Assembly: GCF_000285575.1 (NCBI RefSeq)
Contig: NZ_HE611050.1
Span: 893,741 to 957,740, forward strand
Direction: 5' to 3'
DNA from: Clostridium senegalense JC122
Lineage (GTDB): Bacteria > Bacillota > Clostridia > Clostridiales > Clostridiaceae
DNA: 64,000 bases
Shown: one piece after another, positions 9,920 through 19,984 of the stretch
Layout: each line of letters opens with the position of its first letter
Numbering within the stretch: position 1 is the stretch's first letter
Position numbers and translations under genes: made by a program
Notes under the pieces: generated by a model
The model's database searches: none
Seen by the model: the letters and a program-made list of their open reading frames with translations, nothing else
What the model was told of the DNA's origin: nothing

Positions 9920-10759
9920 TTATAATAGTCTAGTTCCCTCTTTATCTTGAGTTATCAATTTTTTCTTCATAAGCCCACCTAAAGCTCTCTTAAATGCATT
10001 TTTACTAGTTTTAAAAGTTTTTTCTATATCCTCTGGTGAAGATTTATCATTCAATTTCATAAATCCATCGTTCTCTTTTAAGTACTCATGTATTTCTGTT
10101 TCTAAATCTGACTTTTCTTCTAATCTCACTTTTCTTAATGAAATACCTACTTTACCATCTTCATAATATTTTTTAACTCTACCTTTAACTATATCGCCTA
10201 TTTTTAAATCATTGTAATATTCATTTTTTAATATTACACCTCTATATGTATTTTCTAAAGCTATTTCTGCAGAGTTATTAGTTTGGAACCCATATATAGT
10301 TCCTTCTACTTCTTGGCCAACCTCATAAGAATTTGTATCATGTAAATAATTATCTATTTTAGTTGTTGCTGCAAGTCTATTTGTTTTGTCTACATATAAT
10401 ACAAATAAATATTTTTTACCAACTTTCAATTTATAATTTGTTTCCTTAAATGGAACTAAAACATCCCTTTCTAATCCTATATTAACAAACGAGCCAATAC
10501 GACTTTCATCAACTACTTCTAGATAAGCTACTTCTCCAACTGTTGCTAATGGTTCTTTCATAGTACCTATAATTCTATCTAAAGAATCCCTATATATAAA
10601 TACTTCAAGTTCATCACCAATTCTTATATCATTTCTTAACGCACTTTTATTAGGTAATAATATATCATCTGATGAATTCCCTGTAGTTCCATCTAAATAA
10701 TATCCAAACTCTGACCTTCTAACAACTTTTAAACTATTTATTTCACCAATTTTTATCAT
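9920..10759 (-). CDS. cvfB: CvfB-family S1 RNA-binding protein
   Basis: A 279-residue cytoplasmic protein. It starts at ATG 10759 behind AGGAGGAAATT. The N-terminus IGEINSLKVVRRSEFGYYLDG begins the first of three S1-like beta-barrel domains; a later one contains VGQEVEGTIYGFQTNNSAEIALENTYRGV. The last ~60 residues form a winged helix (PEDIEKTFKTSKNAFKRALGGLMKKKLI). This arrangement is that of CvfB (YitL), an RNA-binding protein that affects virulence gene expression in Staphylococcus. Its role in clostridia is unknown. It appears to be a single-gene unit. Confidence 0.88.
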   Translation of the reverse strand: MIKIGEINSLKVVRRSEFGYYLDGTTGNSSDDILLPNKSALRNDIRIGDELEVFIYRDSLDRIIGTMKEPLATVGEVAYLEVVDESRIGSFVNIGLERDVLVPFKETNYKLKVGKKYLFVLYVDKTNRLAATTKIDNYLHDTNSYEVGQEVEGTIYGFQTNNSAEIALENTYRGVILKNEYYNDLKIGDIVKGRVKKYYEDGKVGISLRKVRLEEKSDLETEIHEYLKENDGFMKLNDKSSPEDIEKTFKTSKNAFKRALGGLMKKKLITQDKEGTRLL

Positions 10760-10894
10760 AATTTCCTCCTAAAGTTTTCCTTTTGTGTTTTAAAGTAATA
10801 AACCTGTACTCATACTATTAAATACAGCTATTTAATTTCTCTACATTTTTTAATATTACTTTTTTTATAAACATATTTTCAACATAAGTTTTCA

Positions 10895-11401
10895 TTAAAT
10901 GCTCTTATGTTCATTTGCCATTTTTACATATTCTATTGCTGATTTTTTTATATTTTCTATTTCTTCTGATGTAAGTTCTCTAATAACTTTTGCTGGTGAT
11001 CCCATACAAAGTACACCAGATGGTATTTTTTTACCTTGAGTTACTAAACTCCCTGCACCTATAATTGTGTTTTCTCCTATTTCCGCATTGTTTAAAATAA
11101 TCGAACCCATTCCAACTAACACATTATTATTTATTTTACATCCATGGATTATTGCATTATGTCCTATTGTAACATTATCCCCAATTTCTGTTGGTACACC
11201 AAAATCATTATGAACAGTTGTGTTTTCTTGAATATTGGTATTTTCTCCTATTTTTAAATAACTCATATCACTTCTTAAAACTGTTCCATACCATATATTT
11301 GTATTCTTACCTATGGTAGCTTCTCCTACTATAGTTGCATTTTCTGCTATAAAACAACTTTCATCTATAACTGGACTCTTTCCTTTAAATGATTTTATCA
11401 C
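10895..11401 (-). CDS. gamma-class carbonic anhydrase family protein
   Basis: A 168-residue left-handed beta-helix protein. I chose GTG 11401 because AAGGAG ends 8 bases before it; another in-frame GTG at 11410 touches the ribosome site. It has repeated hexapeptide turns (IAENATIVGEATIG, IGDNVTIGHNAIIHG, IGENTIIGAG). The His residues in TTVHNDFG and GHNAIIHG match the three metal-binding His of gamma carbonic anhydrases, which hydrate CO2 as trimers. Many family members are uncharacterised acyl- or metal-binding proteins, so activity is not certain. The conserved C-terminal PAKVIRELT segment is present. Confidence 0.88.
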   Translation of the reverse strand: MIKSFKGKSPVIDESCFIAENATIVGEATIGKNTNIWYGTVLRSDMSYLKIGENTNIQENTTVHNDFGVPTEIGDNVTIGHNAIIHGCKINNNVLVGMGSIILNNAEIGENTIIGAGSLVTQGKKIPSGVLCMGSPAKVIRELTSEEIENIKKSAIEYVKMANEHKSI

Positions 11402-11419
11402 AAAAATCACTCCTTATCA

Positions 11420-11820
11420 TAAAAATATATTCATATCTACCTTTAACTATATACTACTCTTCATTATATCCTTTTGCGTTATGTATATTCAACCATTAAG
11501 TAAAGGTATATTTAAATACTATAATGCTAACTTTATAATATAGAAAAATAATATCTTATTCAAAATTATATAATTTCTTAGTATTAGTTTAAAATTAAGA
11601 GTTAAGACTTTATTATTAAAATGGCAATAGAATCTTATAATCATCTAAATTTAATCTTATTCTAATATATTAATCATTAAATTTATTTTTCTAATTTAGT
11701 ATATATTATTTTATATACTTATTTTTTTCTACAATAGTACAAATAATTCTATTATTTTCGAATTGTTTTTCATTATTGTTATAAAATAATAATTGTTGAT
11801 TAAATTTAATCCTTGTTATA
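11420..11820. other. AT-rich intergenic region upstream of nrdJ leader
   Basis: About 400 bases between the divergent carbonic anhydrase and nrdJ genes. I see no credible gene. A weak match to the type 2 repeat (AAAATTAAGAGTTAAGAC, near 11591) is present. No cobalamin riboswitch core (GCCACTG box) was recognised. Confidence 0.4.
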
Positions 11821-11823
11821 TAA

Positions 11824-11860
11824 TACAACATATAGTGCATATTATACTACATATAGCAAT
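11824..11860 (+). promoter_or_regulatory. putative pair of NrdR boxes upstream of nrdJ
   Basis: Two related sites, CAACATATAGTG (core 11826-11837) and CTACATATAGCA (core 11847-11858), are 21 bases apart, two helical turns. The first agrees with the published NrdR-box core CwAtATaTwGtG at 11 of 12 positions, the second at 9 of 12. NrdR represses ribonucleotide reductase genes across bacteria, usually through paired boxes spaced by whole helical turns. The second box overlaps a perfect 11-bp hairpin ATACTACATAT / ATATGTAGTAT (11845-11870) followed by T5, so a terminator/attenuator role is also possible. Confidence 0.6.
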
Positions 11861-11894
11861 ATGTAGTATTTTTGTTTCGTTAATTTTCTACGCT

Positions 11895-11938
11895 TAGGAG
11901 GTGCAATGCTAGTTAGTTTTAAAAGTTAACTAATCTAG
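11895..11938 (+). promoter_or_regulatory. strong ribosome site, 7-codon leader frame and hairpin before nrdJ
   Basis: TAGGAGGTG (11895-11903) is the best ribosome site in the area but directly serves ATG 11906, which encodes only MLVSFKS before a stop (11927-11929). A hairpin with arms CTAGTTAGTT and AACTAATCTAG (11909-11938, one bulged T) follows, and the likely nrdJ start ATG 11941 comes right after it. Either a leader peptide couples translation to nrdJ or the hairpin loops out and brings the ribosome site to the real start. Confidence 0.45.
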
Positions 11939-11940
11939 TG

Positions 11941-14935
11941 ATGATAATGAGTAATATAAAAATTTATTTAAAAGATATTATACAAAAAACTTGATGAAAA
12001 TAAAAATCTTAATGTATATGATTTATTCAAATGGAAAAAGATTAATGTTTTTATAAAGGACTATAAAAGTGATAATGTTTTAGTTGATATGAAAGATTTA
12101 GAATTTCCTATTCACTACTCACAAAATGCTTGTGATATAATTGCTTCAAAGTATTTTAAAAAAGCAATGGTACCTAATGAATGTGGTTATGAAAATTCAT
12201 TAAAAATGGTAGTCCATAGAATTGTTAACTTTTGGTGTGAAGCATTAGTTGATGAAGGTCTAATTGATTCTGAAAAAGAAAAAGAAATCCTTTATGACGA
12301 ATTAGCATACTGTTTTTTAAATCAAATGTATGCACCAAATTCCCCACAATGGTTTAATACAGGTTTAATGCACTCCTATGGAATAAAGAGTGAAAGCTTA
12401 AATAATTATTATTTTGACCCTAAGGAGGGAAAGGTAGTAAAAAGTAAAGATGCTTATACAAGAACTCAAGCTTCAGCATGTTTTATACTATCTATAGAAG
12501 ATAAGCTTTTAGGAAAACATTCTATATCTGAACAATTTGTAACGGAAACTAAATTATTTAAAGGTGGCTCTGGTACTGGTACAAACTACTCCAATATAAG
12601 AGCTAAAGGCGAAAAGCTTTCTGGCGGTGGCATATCTTCTGGAGTTATGAGCTTTTTAAAAGGTTTAGATAGAAATGCTGGAGCCATAAAATCTGGTGGA
12701 ACTACTAGAAGAGCCGCTAAAATGGTAGCTTTAGATATAAATCATCCTGAAATATTAGAATTTATCCAGTGGAAAGCAAGAGAAGAAGATAAGGTTAGAG
12801 CTTTAGGTAAGATGGGATATGATGCCAACTTTGAAGGAGAAGCTTATGAAACAGTTTCTGGTCAAAATGGTAATAACTCTATAAGATTAAGTGATGATTT
12901 TATGCAAAAGGTTGAAAATCTTTCTGTTAATCCTGAAGAAACTATAGAGTTAAAAGGAAGAGTAGATAACTTTATAAATAAAAAGGTAAAAGTAAGTTTA
13001 TTATGGGATAGGTTTAATACATCTGCATGGAAATGCGCAGACCCTGCACCTCAATTCGATGATACTTTTAATAGTTGGCACACTTGTCCATGTGGAGAAG
13101 ATGGTTTATTTAATGCTAAATATAATAGAATAAATTCTACAAACCCCTGTGGTGAGTATGCTTTTTTAGATGATACATCTTGCAATTTAGCATCCATAAA
13201 CCTTTATAAATTTTATAATAATGAAGATAATTCTTTTGATTTAGAAGGTTATATTCACTTAGTTTCTATTTTACAATTAGCTTTAGAAGCTTCTATACAT
13301 TGGGGTCAGTTTCCAACTGAAGATATAGCTAGAAAAACTTATTTATTTAGAACTACTGGTCTTGGAGTTTCTAATTTGTCATCCTTACTTATGGTTATGG
13401 GATATCCTTATGACTCTGATGAAGCCAGAGCAATTTCTGCATCTTTAATAGGATTACTTACGGCTACTTCATATAAAACTTCTGCTATAATGGCAGAAAA
13501 GTTAGGTTCATTTGAAAAATATTCTATTAATAAAGAATATATGTTAAAGGTTATAAGAAACCATTGTAGAGTTGCTAAAGTTTTAGACTCTGACTATGAA
13601 AACTTAAATTATAAACCACTTGAAATTAATCATAATATTTTAAATAAAATTCACTGGGAAAAATTAAGCAAATTGCTAAAATCCACATGGAAAGATGCTC
13701 TTAATTTAGGTGAAAAGCATGGATATAGAAACGCTCAAGTTTCGGTTATTGCACCTACTGGAACTATATCATTTGCAATGGATTGTGGTGCTACTTCAAT
13801 AGAACCATATTTTTCTCATTTTGTATATAAAAAATTATCTGGTGGTGGATTTATGACTATAGTAAATCCTGTTATAGAAGAAACACTTAAAAATTTAGGC
13901 TATTCTTCCAATGAAATTAAAGATATTTTAGATTATATACTTAGAAAAGAAATTGTCTCTGAAGATGGATTTGAATATGAAAAAATAATTGATGGAAAAA
14001 TAGAAGATGCACCACATTTAAAAGATGAACATCTACCAATATTTGATACTGCCAACAAATGTGGTAGCGGCGATAGATTTATTGATGCCATGGGACATGT
14101 ACTTATGATGGCCAGTATAACTCCTATGATTTCTGGAGCTGTTTCTAAAACTGTTAATCTTCCATCTAATGCAACTGTAGAAGATTTTAAATCTGTTGTA
14201 ATAAATTCATGGAAGCTTGGAATTAAAGGTATTTCTCTTTACAGGGATGGTTGCAAAGCTAGCCAACCACTTAATACTACTCTTGACGATGGAAAAAAAT
14301 CTGACCTTGAAGATTTAACTTATGATGAGTTATTAAAAAAAGCTAGAGAATTAGAAGGTAACCGTTGTATTTCTACTCGCGAAAAACCTGAAGGAATTCG
14401 CTATGGAACAACCCATCCAGCTCAAATAGATGAAGTAAAAATATATACAACAGTTAATAGAAATGAAAAAGATGAAATTTGCGAAATTTATATAACTACA
14501 GATAGAGAAGGTACAATCATAATGGGACTTTTAAATTCCTTATCCAAATCTATATCTGTAATGTTACAGTATAATGTTCCGCCTCAGGATATAGCCAAAA
14601 TGCTTAGAGGTCAAAAATATGAGCCTTATGGATTTGTTCAAAAACATCCATATATAAAACAAGTTTCTTCTATATCTGATTTAATTAGTAAAGTTATTGA
14701 TATAGAACTTGGAGATTTTTCTAGGTGTCAAGTTAAGCCACAAACTACTAGCACTGAATTTAATGTTCAAAATAATATTACTAACAATGTAGCAGAAACT
14801 GAAATTTCTAGTAGTTCTATTGATGGCGAACGAATTTATTCTGAAGTTTGTTCAAATTGTTCTAGTACTAGACTTGTGAGGAATGGTACTTGTAAGGTTT
14901 GCCAAGACTGTGGCACAACAACAGGATGTAGTTAA
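11941..14935 (+). CDS. nrdJ: adenosylcobalamin-dependent (class II) ribonucleotide reductase (single-base break near the start)
   Basis: Reduces ribonucleotides to deoxyribonucleotides with a B12-derived radical, needing no oxygen. The open part (from ATG 12089, 948 residues) has the NrdJ landmarks: MYAPNSPQWFNTG, FKGGSGTGTNYSNIR, NSTNPCGEYAFLDDTSCNLASINL, APTGTISFAMDC, and a C-terminal TSCPD-like region ending in paired CxxC motifs. Upstream, the frame from ATG 11941/11947 (MSNIKIYLKDIIQ) is shifted by one base at the A6 run 11984-11989. Removing one A joins it to KLDENKNLNVYDLFKWKKINVFIKDYKSD and then the main frame, giving about 995 residues. Expression is likely governed by the NrdR-box pair and leader described separately. 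Confidence 0.93.
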
Positions 14936-14948
14936 GTATATATAGTTA

Positions 14949-14991
14949 AAAAGTATAGTTCAAAATAAAGATTATTTTGAACTATACTTTT
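14949..14991. terminator. bidirectional terminator, nrdJ and lipoprotein gene
   Basis: Twenty-base-pair hairpin AAAAGTATAGTTCAAAATAA / TTATTTTGAACTATACTTTT with T-runs on both strands. It abuts the stop of the convergent lipoprotein gene. Confidence 0.9.
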
Positions 14992-16518
14992 TTATTCTAA
15001 ATTCTCATTTACTTCTTTATCCCATTGATCAACATAATCACCAGTAGCCCATTCAGCCATTATAAGCTTTTCATTTTCTTTCAAATCAAATTCCCCTAAT
15101 GGTGAATCACTTAAGTTAGTTCCAACAATTTTATATACAAGTATTTTTTCATCTGTAAATACTACTGCCATGTCTTTATTTGGAGAACAAATTACATCTT
15201 TTGCCCTTGGCACCTGTTCTTTTACCTTTGCTAATGGTAAATATACTGAATCATATTTCAAAAGAGTTTGTGGGACATCTATAGGAATTTGGAAATCTGC
15301 ATAATCATTATTGGTTAAATCTTGATTAACTCTACCTTTCATCCCCCATTTTCCAGGTACTCTTTCTACACCAAATCCCCAAAAATCTTTAGTATAATCC
15401 TCTTTATTTATAGATCCTGTTTTATTATTTATCCTCATTATTTCTTCATTAACAACTTCTAGCTGCTCTTTGCCTAAAATTTTTGATATACTTATTGATT
15501 TCATTTCTCCTGAGTATACTGTATCAATAGGAATTGTTTCTAAATTTTCATAATCAAATTTTTCATTTTCATAATCTACATTATTTCCATGAGTTTCTAC
15601 ACACATATAATCATTAGCTATAAAATTTATTTCAATAGTTCCATAGGTCCATCCATTTCTAATTTCCTTTTTAAGTGCATTGTTCTCTTCATCCTTTTTA
15701 TTTAAAGGAATTGCCGTAATATTATCCTGTATATAATCATTTCCTGAGACCCTTTCACTTTCTACTTTCCAAAATCCATTTTTTCTAACTAAAAATATAT
15801 ATGGTATCTCTTTAATTTCCACATTCTCCCCATCAAAATTAACCCATAAAGTTCTATAAGAAAATTCATTCATTTTATCTATATAATTTTTAAATATAAG
15901 TGGATATGTATCCATTTTAGTAGTTTCCTTTAAGCCTATAAAAACGCCACTTTTTTCTTTGGTTAAATCACTTTCATCAGAGTATTTACTATTTCCTATA
16001 GCAACACCTTTTTGATTTTGTTTTTCTTTCAACTCATCTATATCATTTGAATCAATCCTAGAAATGTAATATATTATATTATTACTTTCCACAATAGCAT
16101 TATCATTATCTATTAATAACACATCTTCATAATAGTGTTCATCTGAAGATATAGATATTATACTTATTCTTTCATCATTAATTCCTATCTCTTTTGGTTC
16201 TATTCCGTATTTTTTTAGAATATAGTTTTCTGCTTCTACTACTTTTAATTTATATTTTGGATTTTTATATGTATTATTAGGAAATATAGCTACTTGCGTA
16301 TTTATAGTAATTATAGACTTATTCCAAACATTATATGATTCATTTAAATTATCACTTTTTTCTAAAGGTTTATATCCATTAACTATCCATTGTCCATTAA
16401 TAATAGGTGTTGTAGTTGGTTCTTTTGCCTTCACAGCTAAATCAATATTATCATATTTACAACCTACCAATAGAATTATCATAATAAACATAGATATTAA
16501 CCCGAAAATTTTCTTCAT
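14992..16518 (-). CDS. lipoprotein of unknown function, third gene of a two-component operon
   Basis: A 508-residue exported protein. The signal peptide MKKIFGLISMFIMIILLVGC ends in a lipobox, so the mature protein begins at Cys20 and is anchored to the outer face of the membrane. The rest is beta-rich and mostly acidic, with no catalytic motif that I recognise. It includes an ATGDYVDQWD segment near the C-terminus. It sits 40 bases after the histidine kinase gene, in the same direction, so it is probably co-expressed and may sense or be an output of that system. Function unknown. Confidence 0.8.
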   Translation of the reverse strand: MKKIFGLISMFIMIILLVGCKYDNIDLAVKAKEPTTTPIINGQWIVNGYKPLEKSDNLNESYNVWNKSIITINTQVAIFPNNTYKNPKYKLKVVEAENYILKKYGIEPKEIGINDERISIISISSDEHYYEDVLLIDNDNAIVESNNIIYYISRIDSNDIDELKEKQNQKGVAIGNSKYSDESDLTKEKSGVFIGLKETTKMDTYPLIFKNYIDKMNEFSYRTLWVNFDGENVEIKEIPYIFLVRKNGFWKVESERVSGNDYIQDNITAIPLNKKDEENNALKKEIRNGWTYGTIEINFIANDYMCVETHGNNVDYENEKFDYENLETIPIDTVYSGEMKSISISKILGKEQLEVVNEEIMRINNKTGSINKEDYTKDFWGFGVERVPGKWGMKGRVNQDLTNNDYADFQIPIDVPQTLLKYDSVYLPLAKVKEQVPRAKDVICSPNKDMAVVFTDEKILVYKIVGTNLSDSPLGEFDLKENEKLIMAEWATGDYVDQWDKEVNENLE

Positions 16519-16558
16519 ATACTACTCCTCTGCTTTAATATAAATTTCTACCGTATTT

Positions 16559-17947
16559 TTATAATAATAATGGTAATCTTACTATAACTTCTGTACCTAC
16601 ATTAACCTCACTTAATATTAATAATTCTCCATCATGTAACTTCACTATTTCATCACATACTGATAGTCCAATTCCATTGCTTGACTTTGAATCTTTTCCT
16701 TTAAAAAACTTTTCTTTTACTTTTTCTAAATCTTCTGAGGCTATGCCTCCGCCATTATCTTTAACACTTATGTTTATATACTTCTCATCAGCGTTAACAC
16801 ATATTAAAATTCTACCACCATCATTAGTAAATTTTATAGCATTATCGATTATATTTATAAAAACTTGTTTTGCTTTATTTATATCTACACTTATACTTGG
16901 CAACTCTCCATCTACTTTTAAAGTTAAAGTTAAACCTTCATTATTTGCTCTTGGTGTAAGTTGTTTACATATACCTTTAAGCAAATCATCAATATTTACA
17001 TTTTCTTTTTTCAATGTCATATTTCCTGATAATAATTTTGAAAAATCTAATAAATCCTCCACTAAATATGTTAACCTATCAACTTCTTGTTCTATTATAT
17101 CTAACCCTTCTTTTATCTCTTCTTCATCCTCAAATTCAGATGACTTTAACACAATAGACCATCCCTTTATTGATGTAAGTGGTGTTCTAAGTTCGTGAGA
17201 CACAGATGCAATAAATTCATTTTTTAATTTTTCATTTTTTAATATCTCTTCTGACATATAATTCAAGGTGTCTGCTAGTTTTCCAATTTCATCATCAGAA
17301 TACTTAGGTATTTTATCATTAAAGTTTCCTTCTGCCATTTTTTCTGCACCTTGGCTTATTATTTTAAGCGGTTTTGCCACACTATTAGAAATTACTAAGC
17401 TAACAAAACTAGATAGTATTATAATAATAAATCCCGCCATTATTGCATATTGTGATACTTTTAATATATTTCTATCCACATCCACAGTAGAAGATGTGAA
17501 TCTAAGAACCCCATCGACTTCTCCATTATAATATAGTGGCATATATACACTCAAAATAGGTTCATTATTTAAGCTGCTTTTTTCTTTAAAAAACTTTATT
17601 TTACCATTAACCAATTCTTTAAATTCATTGGTTACTGTTATTTTACCCCTATTTTGACCTTGGGAATCCATTAAAATATCTCCTTTTTTATCTATTATTT
17701 CAGCCTTAGCATCAGCATTTTCCCAATAAAGATCTATATCATTAGAAATATTACTTTTTACAGTATCATTATAAAAATACGTATTATAAAAATTAGTAGA
17801 TATACCAATTTGATTCACTAAACTTTCTTCTAAACCTCCATAATAGAAACTTCTAATAGCAAATATGCTTATAACTTCAACTAGTATTACTGTTATTATT
17901 ATACTCACTAAATATCCACCGGAAATTCTTGTTTTTATAGATGTCAC
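16559..17947 (-). CDS. sensor histidine kinase
   Basis: A 462-residue membrane kinase. I chose GTG 17947 because GGAGGGC precedes it and it starts 4 bases after the response-regulator stop; a longer frame would overlap that gene. Order: transmembrane helix near 15-35, extracellular sensor segment (~35-165), second transmembrane helix (~167-190), HAMP domain, H-box FIASVSHELRTPLTS with phospho-acceptor His about 251, then N-box NIIDNAIKF and G-boxes DNGGGIA and GIGLSVC. It autophosphorylates and passes phosphate to the adjacent OmpR-type regulator. The signal is unknown. Confidence 0.92.
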   Translation of the reverse strand: MTSIKTRISGGYLVSIIITVILVEVISIFAIRSFYYGGLEESLVNQIGISTNFYNTYFYNDTVKSNISNDIDLYWENADAKAEIIDKKGDILMDSQGQNRGKITVTNEFKELVNGKIKFFKEKSSLNNEPILSVYMPLYYNGEVDGVLRFTSSTVDVDRNILKVSQYAIMAGFIIIILSSFVSLVISNSVAKPLKIISQGAEKMAEGNFNDKIPKYSDDEIGKLADTLNYMSEEILKNEKLKNEFIASVSHELRTPLTSIKGWSIVLKSSEFEDEEEIKEGLDIIEQEVDRLTYLVEDLLDFSKLLSGNMTLKKENVNIDDLLKGICKQLTPRANNEGLTLTLKVDGELPSISVDINKAKQVFINIIDNAIKFTNDGGRILICVNADEKYINISVKDNGGGIASEDLEKVKEKFFKGKDSKSSNGIGLSVCDEIVKLHDGELLILSEVNVGTEVIVRLPLLL

Positions 17948-17951
17948 TTTA

Positions 17952-18641
17952 CTATGCCCTCCATCTATATCCAGTTCCCCAAACAGTTTCAATATAAACT
18001 GGTTCTGATGGAACTTCTTCTATTTTACTTCGTAATCTTCTTATATTTACATCAACTATTTTATTATCGCCAACATAGTTATATCCCCATACCATATCTA
18101 AGAGCTCATCTCTACTAAAAGCTTTCCCTCTATTTTCTATAAATATTTTAATTATCATATATTCTTTTGGTGTTAAATCTAACTCTATATTATTTTTATA
18201 TACCTTTTTACTATATATATCTAGCTTAAATTCTCCAGAATATAAATAATTATCTTCTTTTTCTTTTTTAGAATATTGCATTCTTCTTAATAAGGATTTT
18301 ATTATTGCAACTAACTCTAATGGATTAAATGGTTTGACTAAATAATGATCTGCACCAAACTCTAACCCATTAATTTTATCAGAATCTTGCCCCCTAGCAG
18401 TTAACATTATAACTCCTATCTCCGGATAATCTTTTTTTAATATTTCACAAACCTTAAATCCATCTATACCTTTTCCAAGCATAATATCTAATATAACTAT
18501 ATCTGGATTTTCTTCCCTTGCTTTTTGAACTCCATCCTCTCCATTTTCAGCTTCTAATACATTAAAACTTTCCCTTTTAAGACTTATCTTTAGAAATTTT
18601 CTTATAGACATCTCATCCTCAACCACTAAAATTTTAGCCAT
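17952..18641 (-). CDS. OmpR-family response regulator
   Basis: A 229-residue cytoplasmic DNA-binding regulator and the first gene of the operon. The receiver domain (1-115) has the acidic pocket VVEDE, phospho-acceptor Asp52 in VILDIMLG and Lys in YLVKPFNPLEL. The winged-helix DNA-binding domain follows (about 130-229) with LTPKEYMIIKIFIENRGKAFSRDELLDMVWG and the recognition helix region VDVNIRRLRSKIE. It starts at ATG 18641 behind GGGAGTGGTAAT. It is phosphorylated by the downstream kinase; target genes are not visible, though the linked lipoprotein gene is a candidate. Confidence 0.94.
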   Translation of the reverse strand: MAKILVVEDEMSIRKFLKISLKRESFNVLEAENGEDGVQKAREENPDIVILDIMLGKGIDGFKVCEILKKDYPEIGVIMLTARGQDSDKINGLEFGADHYLVKPFNPLELVAIIKSLLRRMQYSKKEKEDNYLYSGEFKLDIYSKKVYKNNIELDLTPKEYMIIKIFIENRGKAFSRDELLDMVWGYNYVGDNKIVDVNIRRLRSKIEEVPSEPVYIETVWGTGYRWRA

Positions 18642-18774
18642 ATTACCACTCCCTATTATACATAAATAACCTATATTAATTTTTCTTAATTATAATTTTG
18701 TAAAATAAAACCTTATTGTAATATACAAACTTTTTAAAGGATGTTTTCTTTATTAATCTTTATAAAAGAAAATA

Positions 18775-18800
18775 AAAAATCACAGATTTCTGTGATTTTT
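18775..18800 (-). terminator. terminator of small membrane protein gene
   Basis: Hairpin AAAAATCACAGA / TCTGTGATTTTT, followed by a T-run on the minus strand; it overlaps the last codon of the gene. Confidence 0.85.
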
Positions 18801-19117
18801 TATTTTGAATCATCAATATCTTCATAATCAACATCTATAATCACAGATTCTTCATCTTCTGCTGTGTATAAATTTTCACTATTAGTTTTATTTTTATATT
18901 CCTTATTGTATTGACTATAAGACTGATCATAACTTTTAAATTGTTTTTTAGCTTTATGTTTTAAATACAAAACACCTAATACTGTTAATAATATTATTAT
19001 CCCTACTATAGTAAATATAAAACTTATAACTGTTCCAAAGATAGATAGTATAGTTGGTCCTAATAATATAATAAGTACAATGCCTATTATTGTATATACT
19101 AACTCTTTACCGCTCAT
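18800..19117 (-). CDS. small two-helix membrane protein, unknown
   Basis: A 105-residue protein with two close hydrophobic segments (about 8-28 and 30-50: LVYTIIGIVLIILLGP and FTIVGIIILLTVLGVLYL). A Lys/Tyr/Gln-rich linker and a strongly acidic C-terminus (AEDEESVIIDVDYEDIDD) follow. ATG 19117 has an AGAGGTGAATAC site upstream. I do not recognise the family. The shape, a small membrane hairpin with an acidic cytoplasmic tail, is common among envelope-stress and scaffold proteins, but nothing specific supports a role. Confidence 0.65.
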   Translation of the reverse strand: MSGKELVYTIIGIVLIILLGPTILSIFGTVISFIFTIVGIIILLTVLGVLYLKHKAKKQFKSYDQSYSQYNKEYKNKTNSENLYTAEDEESVIIDVDYEDIDDSK

Positions 19118-19234
19118 ATCTATGTATTCACCTCTTTTAGTATTTGTATTAAATTTTTATATTTTAATATCATTATACTATAACTTTGTTTCAATTTATT
19201 TTCAATGTGAAATTTCAATTATATTTTATTATAT

Positions 19235-19975
19235 TTATATTATAGCCCCATCTACATTTAATATTTGTCCAGTTATGTAAGATGAGTTTTGAGATACTAA
19301 AAAAGCTACAGCCTTAGCAACCTCTTTCGGTTCTCCTAGTCTTCCCATAGGAATTTCTTCTTGTAAATCTTTTAGTTCATCTTCACTAAGCCATGAATTC
19401 ATTTTAGTTTTTATTACTCCTGGTGCAACTGCATTAACCCTTATATTCATAGGTGCAACTTCTTTAGCTAATGCTCTAGTAAACATATTTACTGCACCCT
19501 TTGATGCTGAATAGGCAACTTCACATGACGCACCAACATTTCCCCACATTGAAGATATGTTTACTATATTTCCACATCCTCGTTCAATCATATGAGGTAT
19601 TACATTTTTGCTCATATTAAATAAAGACTTTACATTTACATTTATTAATTGATTAAATTCTTCTTCTTTCATATCAATAAATAATCCTACTTTAGATATA
19701 GCTGCATTATTTACTAATATATCAATTTTACCAAACTTACTTAAACATTTTGTTACTAATTCATTACAAAAATTATACTCAGAAACATTTCCTTTTACTA
19801 ATATTCCATATCCACCTAAAGATTTAACTTCTTCTAATGTATTAATAGCACTTTCATCATCATTATTATAATTTATAACCACACTAGCACCTAATCTAGT
19901 TAACTCCAAGACAATAGCTTTACCAATACCTCTACTTCCACCTGTAACAATTGCTACTTTACCTTTTAAACTCAT
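19235..19975 (-). CDS. SDR family oxidoreductase (FabG/YmfI-like)
   Basis: A 246-residue short-chain dehydrogenase/reductase. The NAD(P)-binding motif TGGSRGIG is at 11-18, NNAA at 89-92, and the catalytic Ser141/142, Tyr155 and Lys159 (YSASK) are all present. The segment SSMWGNVGASCEVAYSASKGAVNMFTRALAKEV closely recalls YmfI, which in Bacillus reduces the 5-aminopentanone group on elongation factor P, rather than the fatty-acid-synthesis FabG. That assignment is from recalled motif similarity; 3-oxoacyl-ACP reductase is the main alternative. The gene is alone, not in a fab operon, which slightly favours the YmfI-like reading. Confidence 0.82.
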   Translation of the reverse strand: MSLKGKVAIVTGGSRGIGKAIVLELTRLGASVVINYNNDDESAINTLEEVKSLGGYGILVKGNVSEYNFCNELVTKCLSKFGKIDILVNNAAISKVGLFIDMKEEEFNQLINVNVKSLFNMSKNVIPHMIERGCGNIVNISSMWGNVGASCEVAYSASKGAVNMFTRALAKEVAPMNIRVNAVAPGVIKTKMNSWLSEDELKDLQEEIPMGRLGEPKEVAKAVAFLVSQNSSYITGQILNVDGAII

Positions 19976-19984
19976 AAAATCACT

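Noticed and set aside
11411..11941. Cobalamin riboswitch controlling the B12-dependent reductase
   Set aside because: The conserved B12-box (GCCACTG) and its surrounding helices were not found on either strand.
16677..17198. 173-codon plus-strand frame inside the histidine kinase
   Set aside because: Serine/phenylalanine-rich antisense shadow of the kinase domain.
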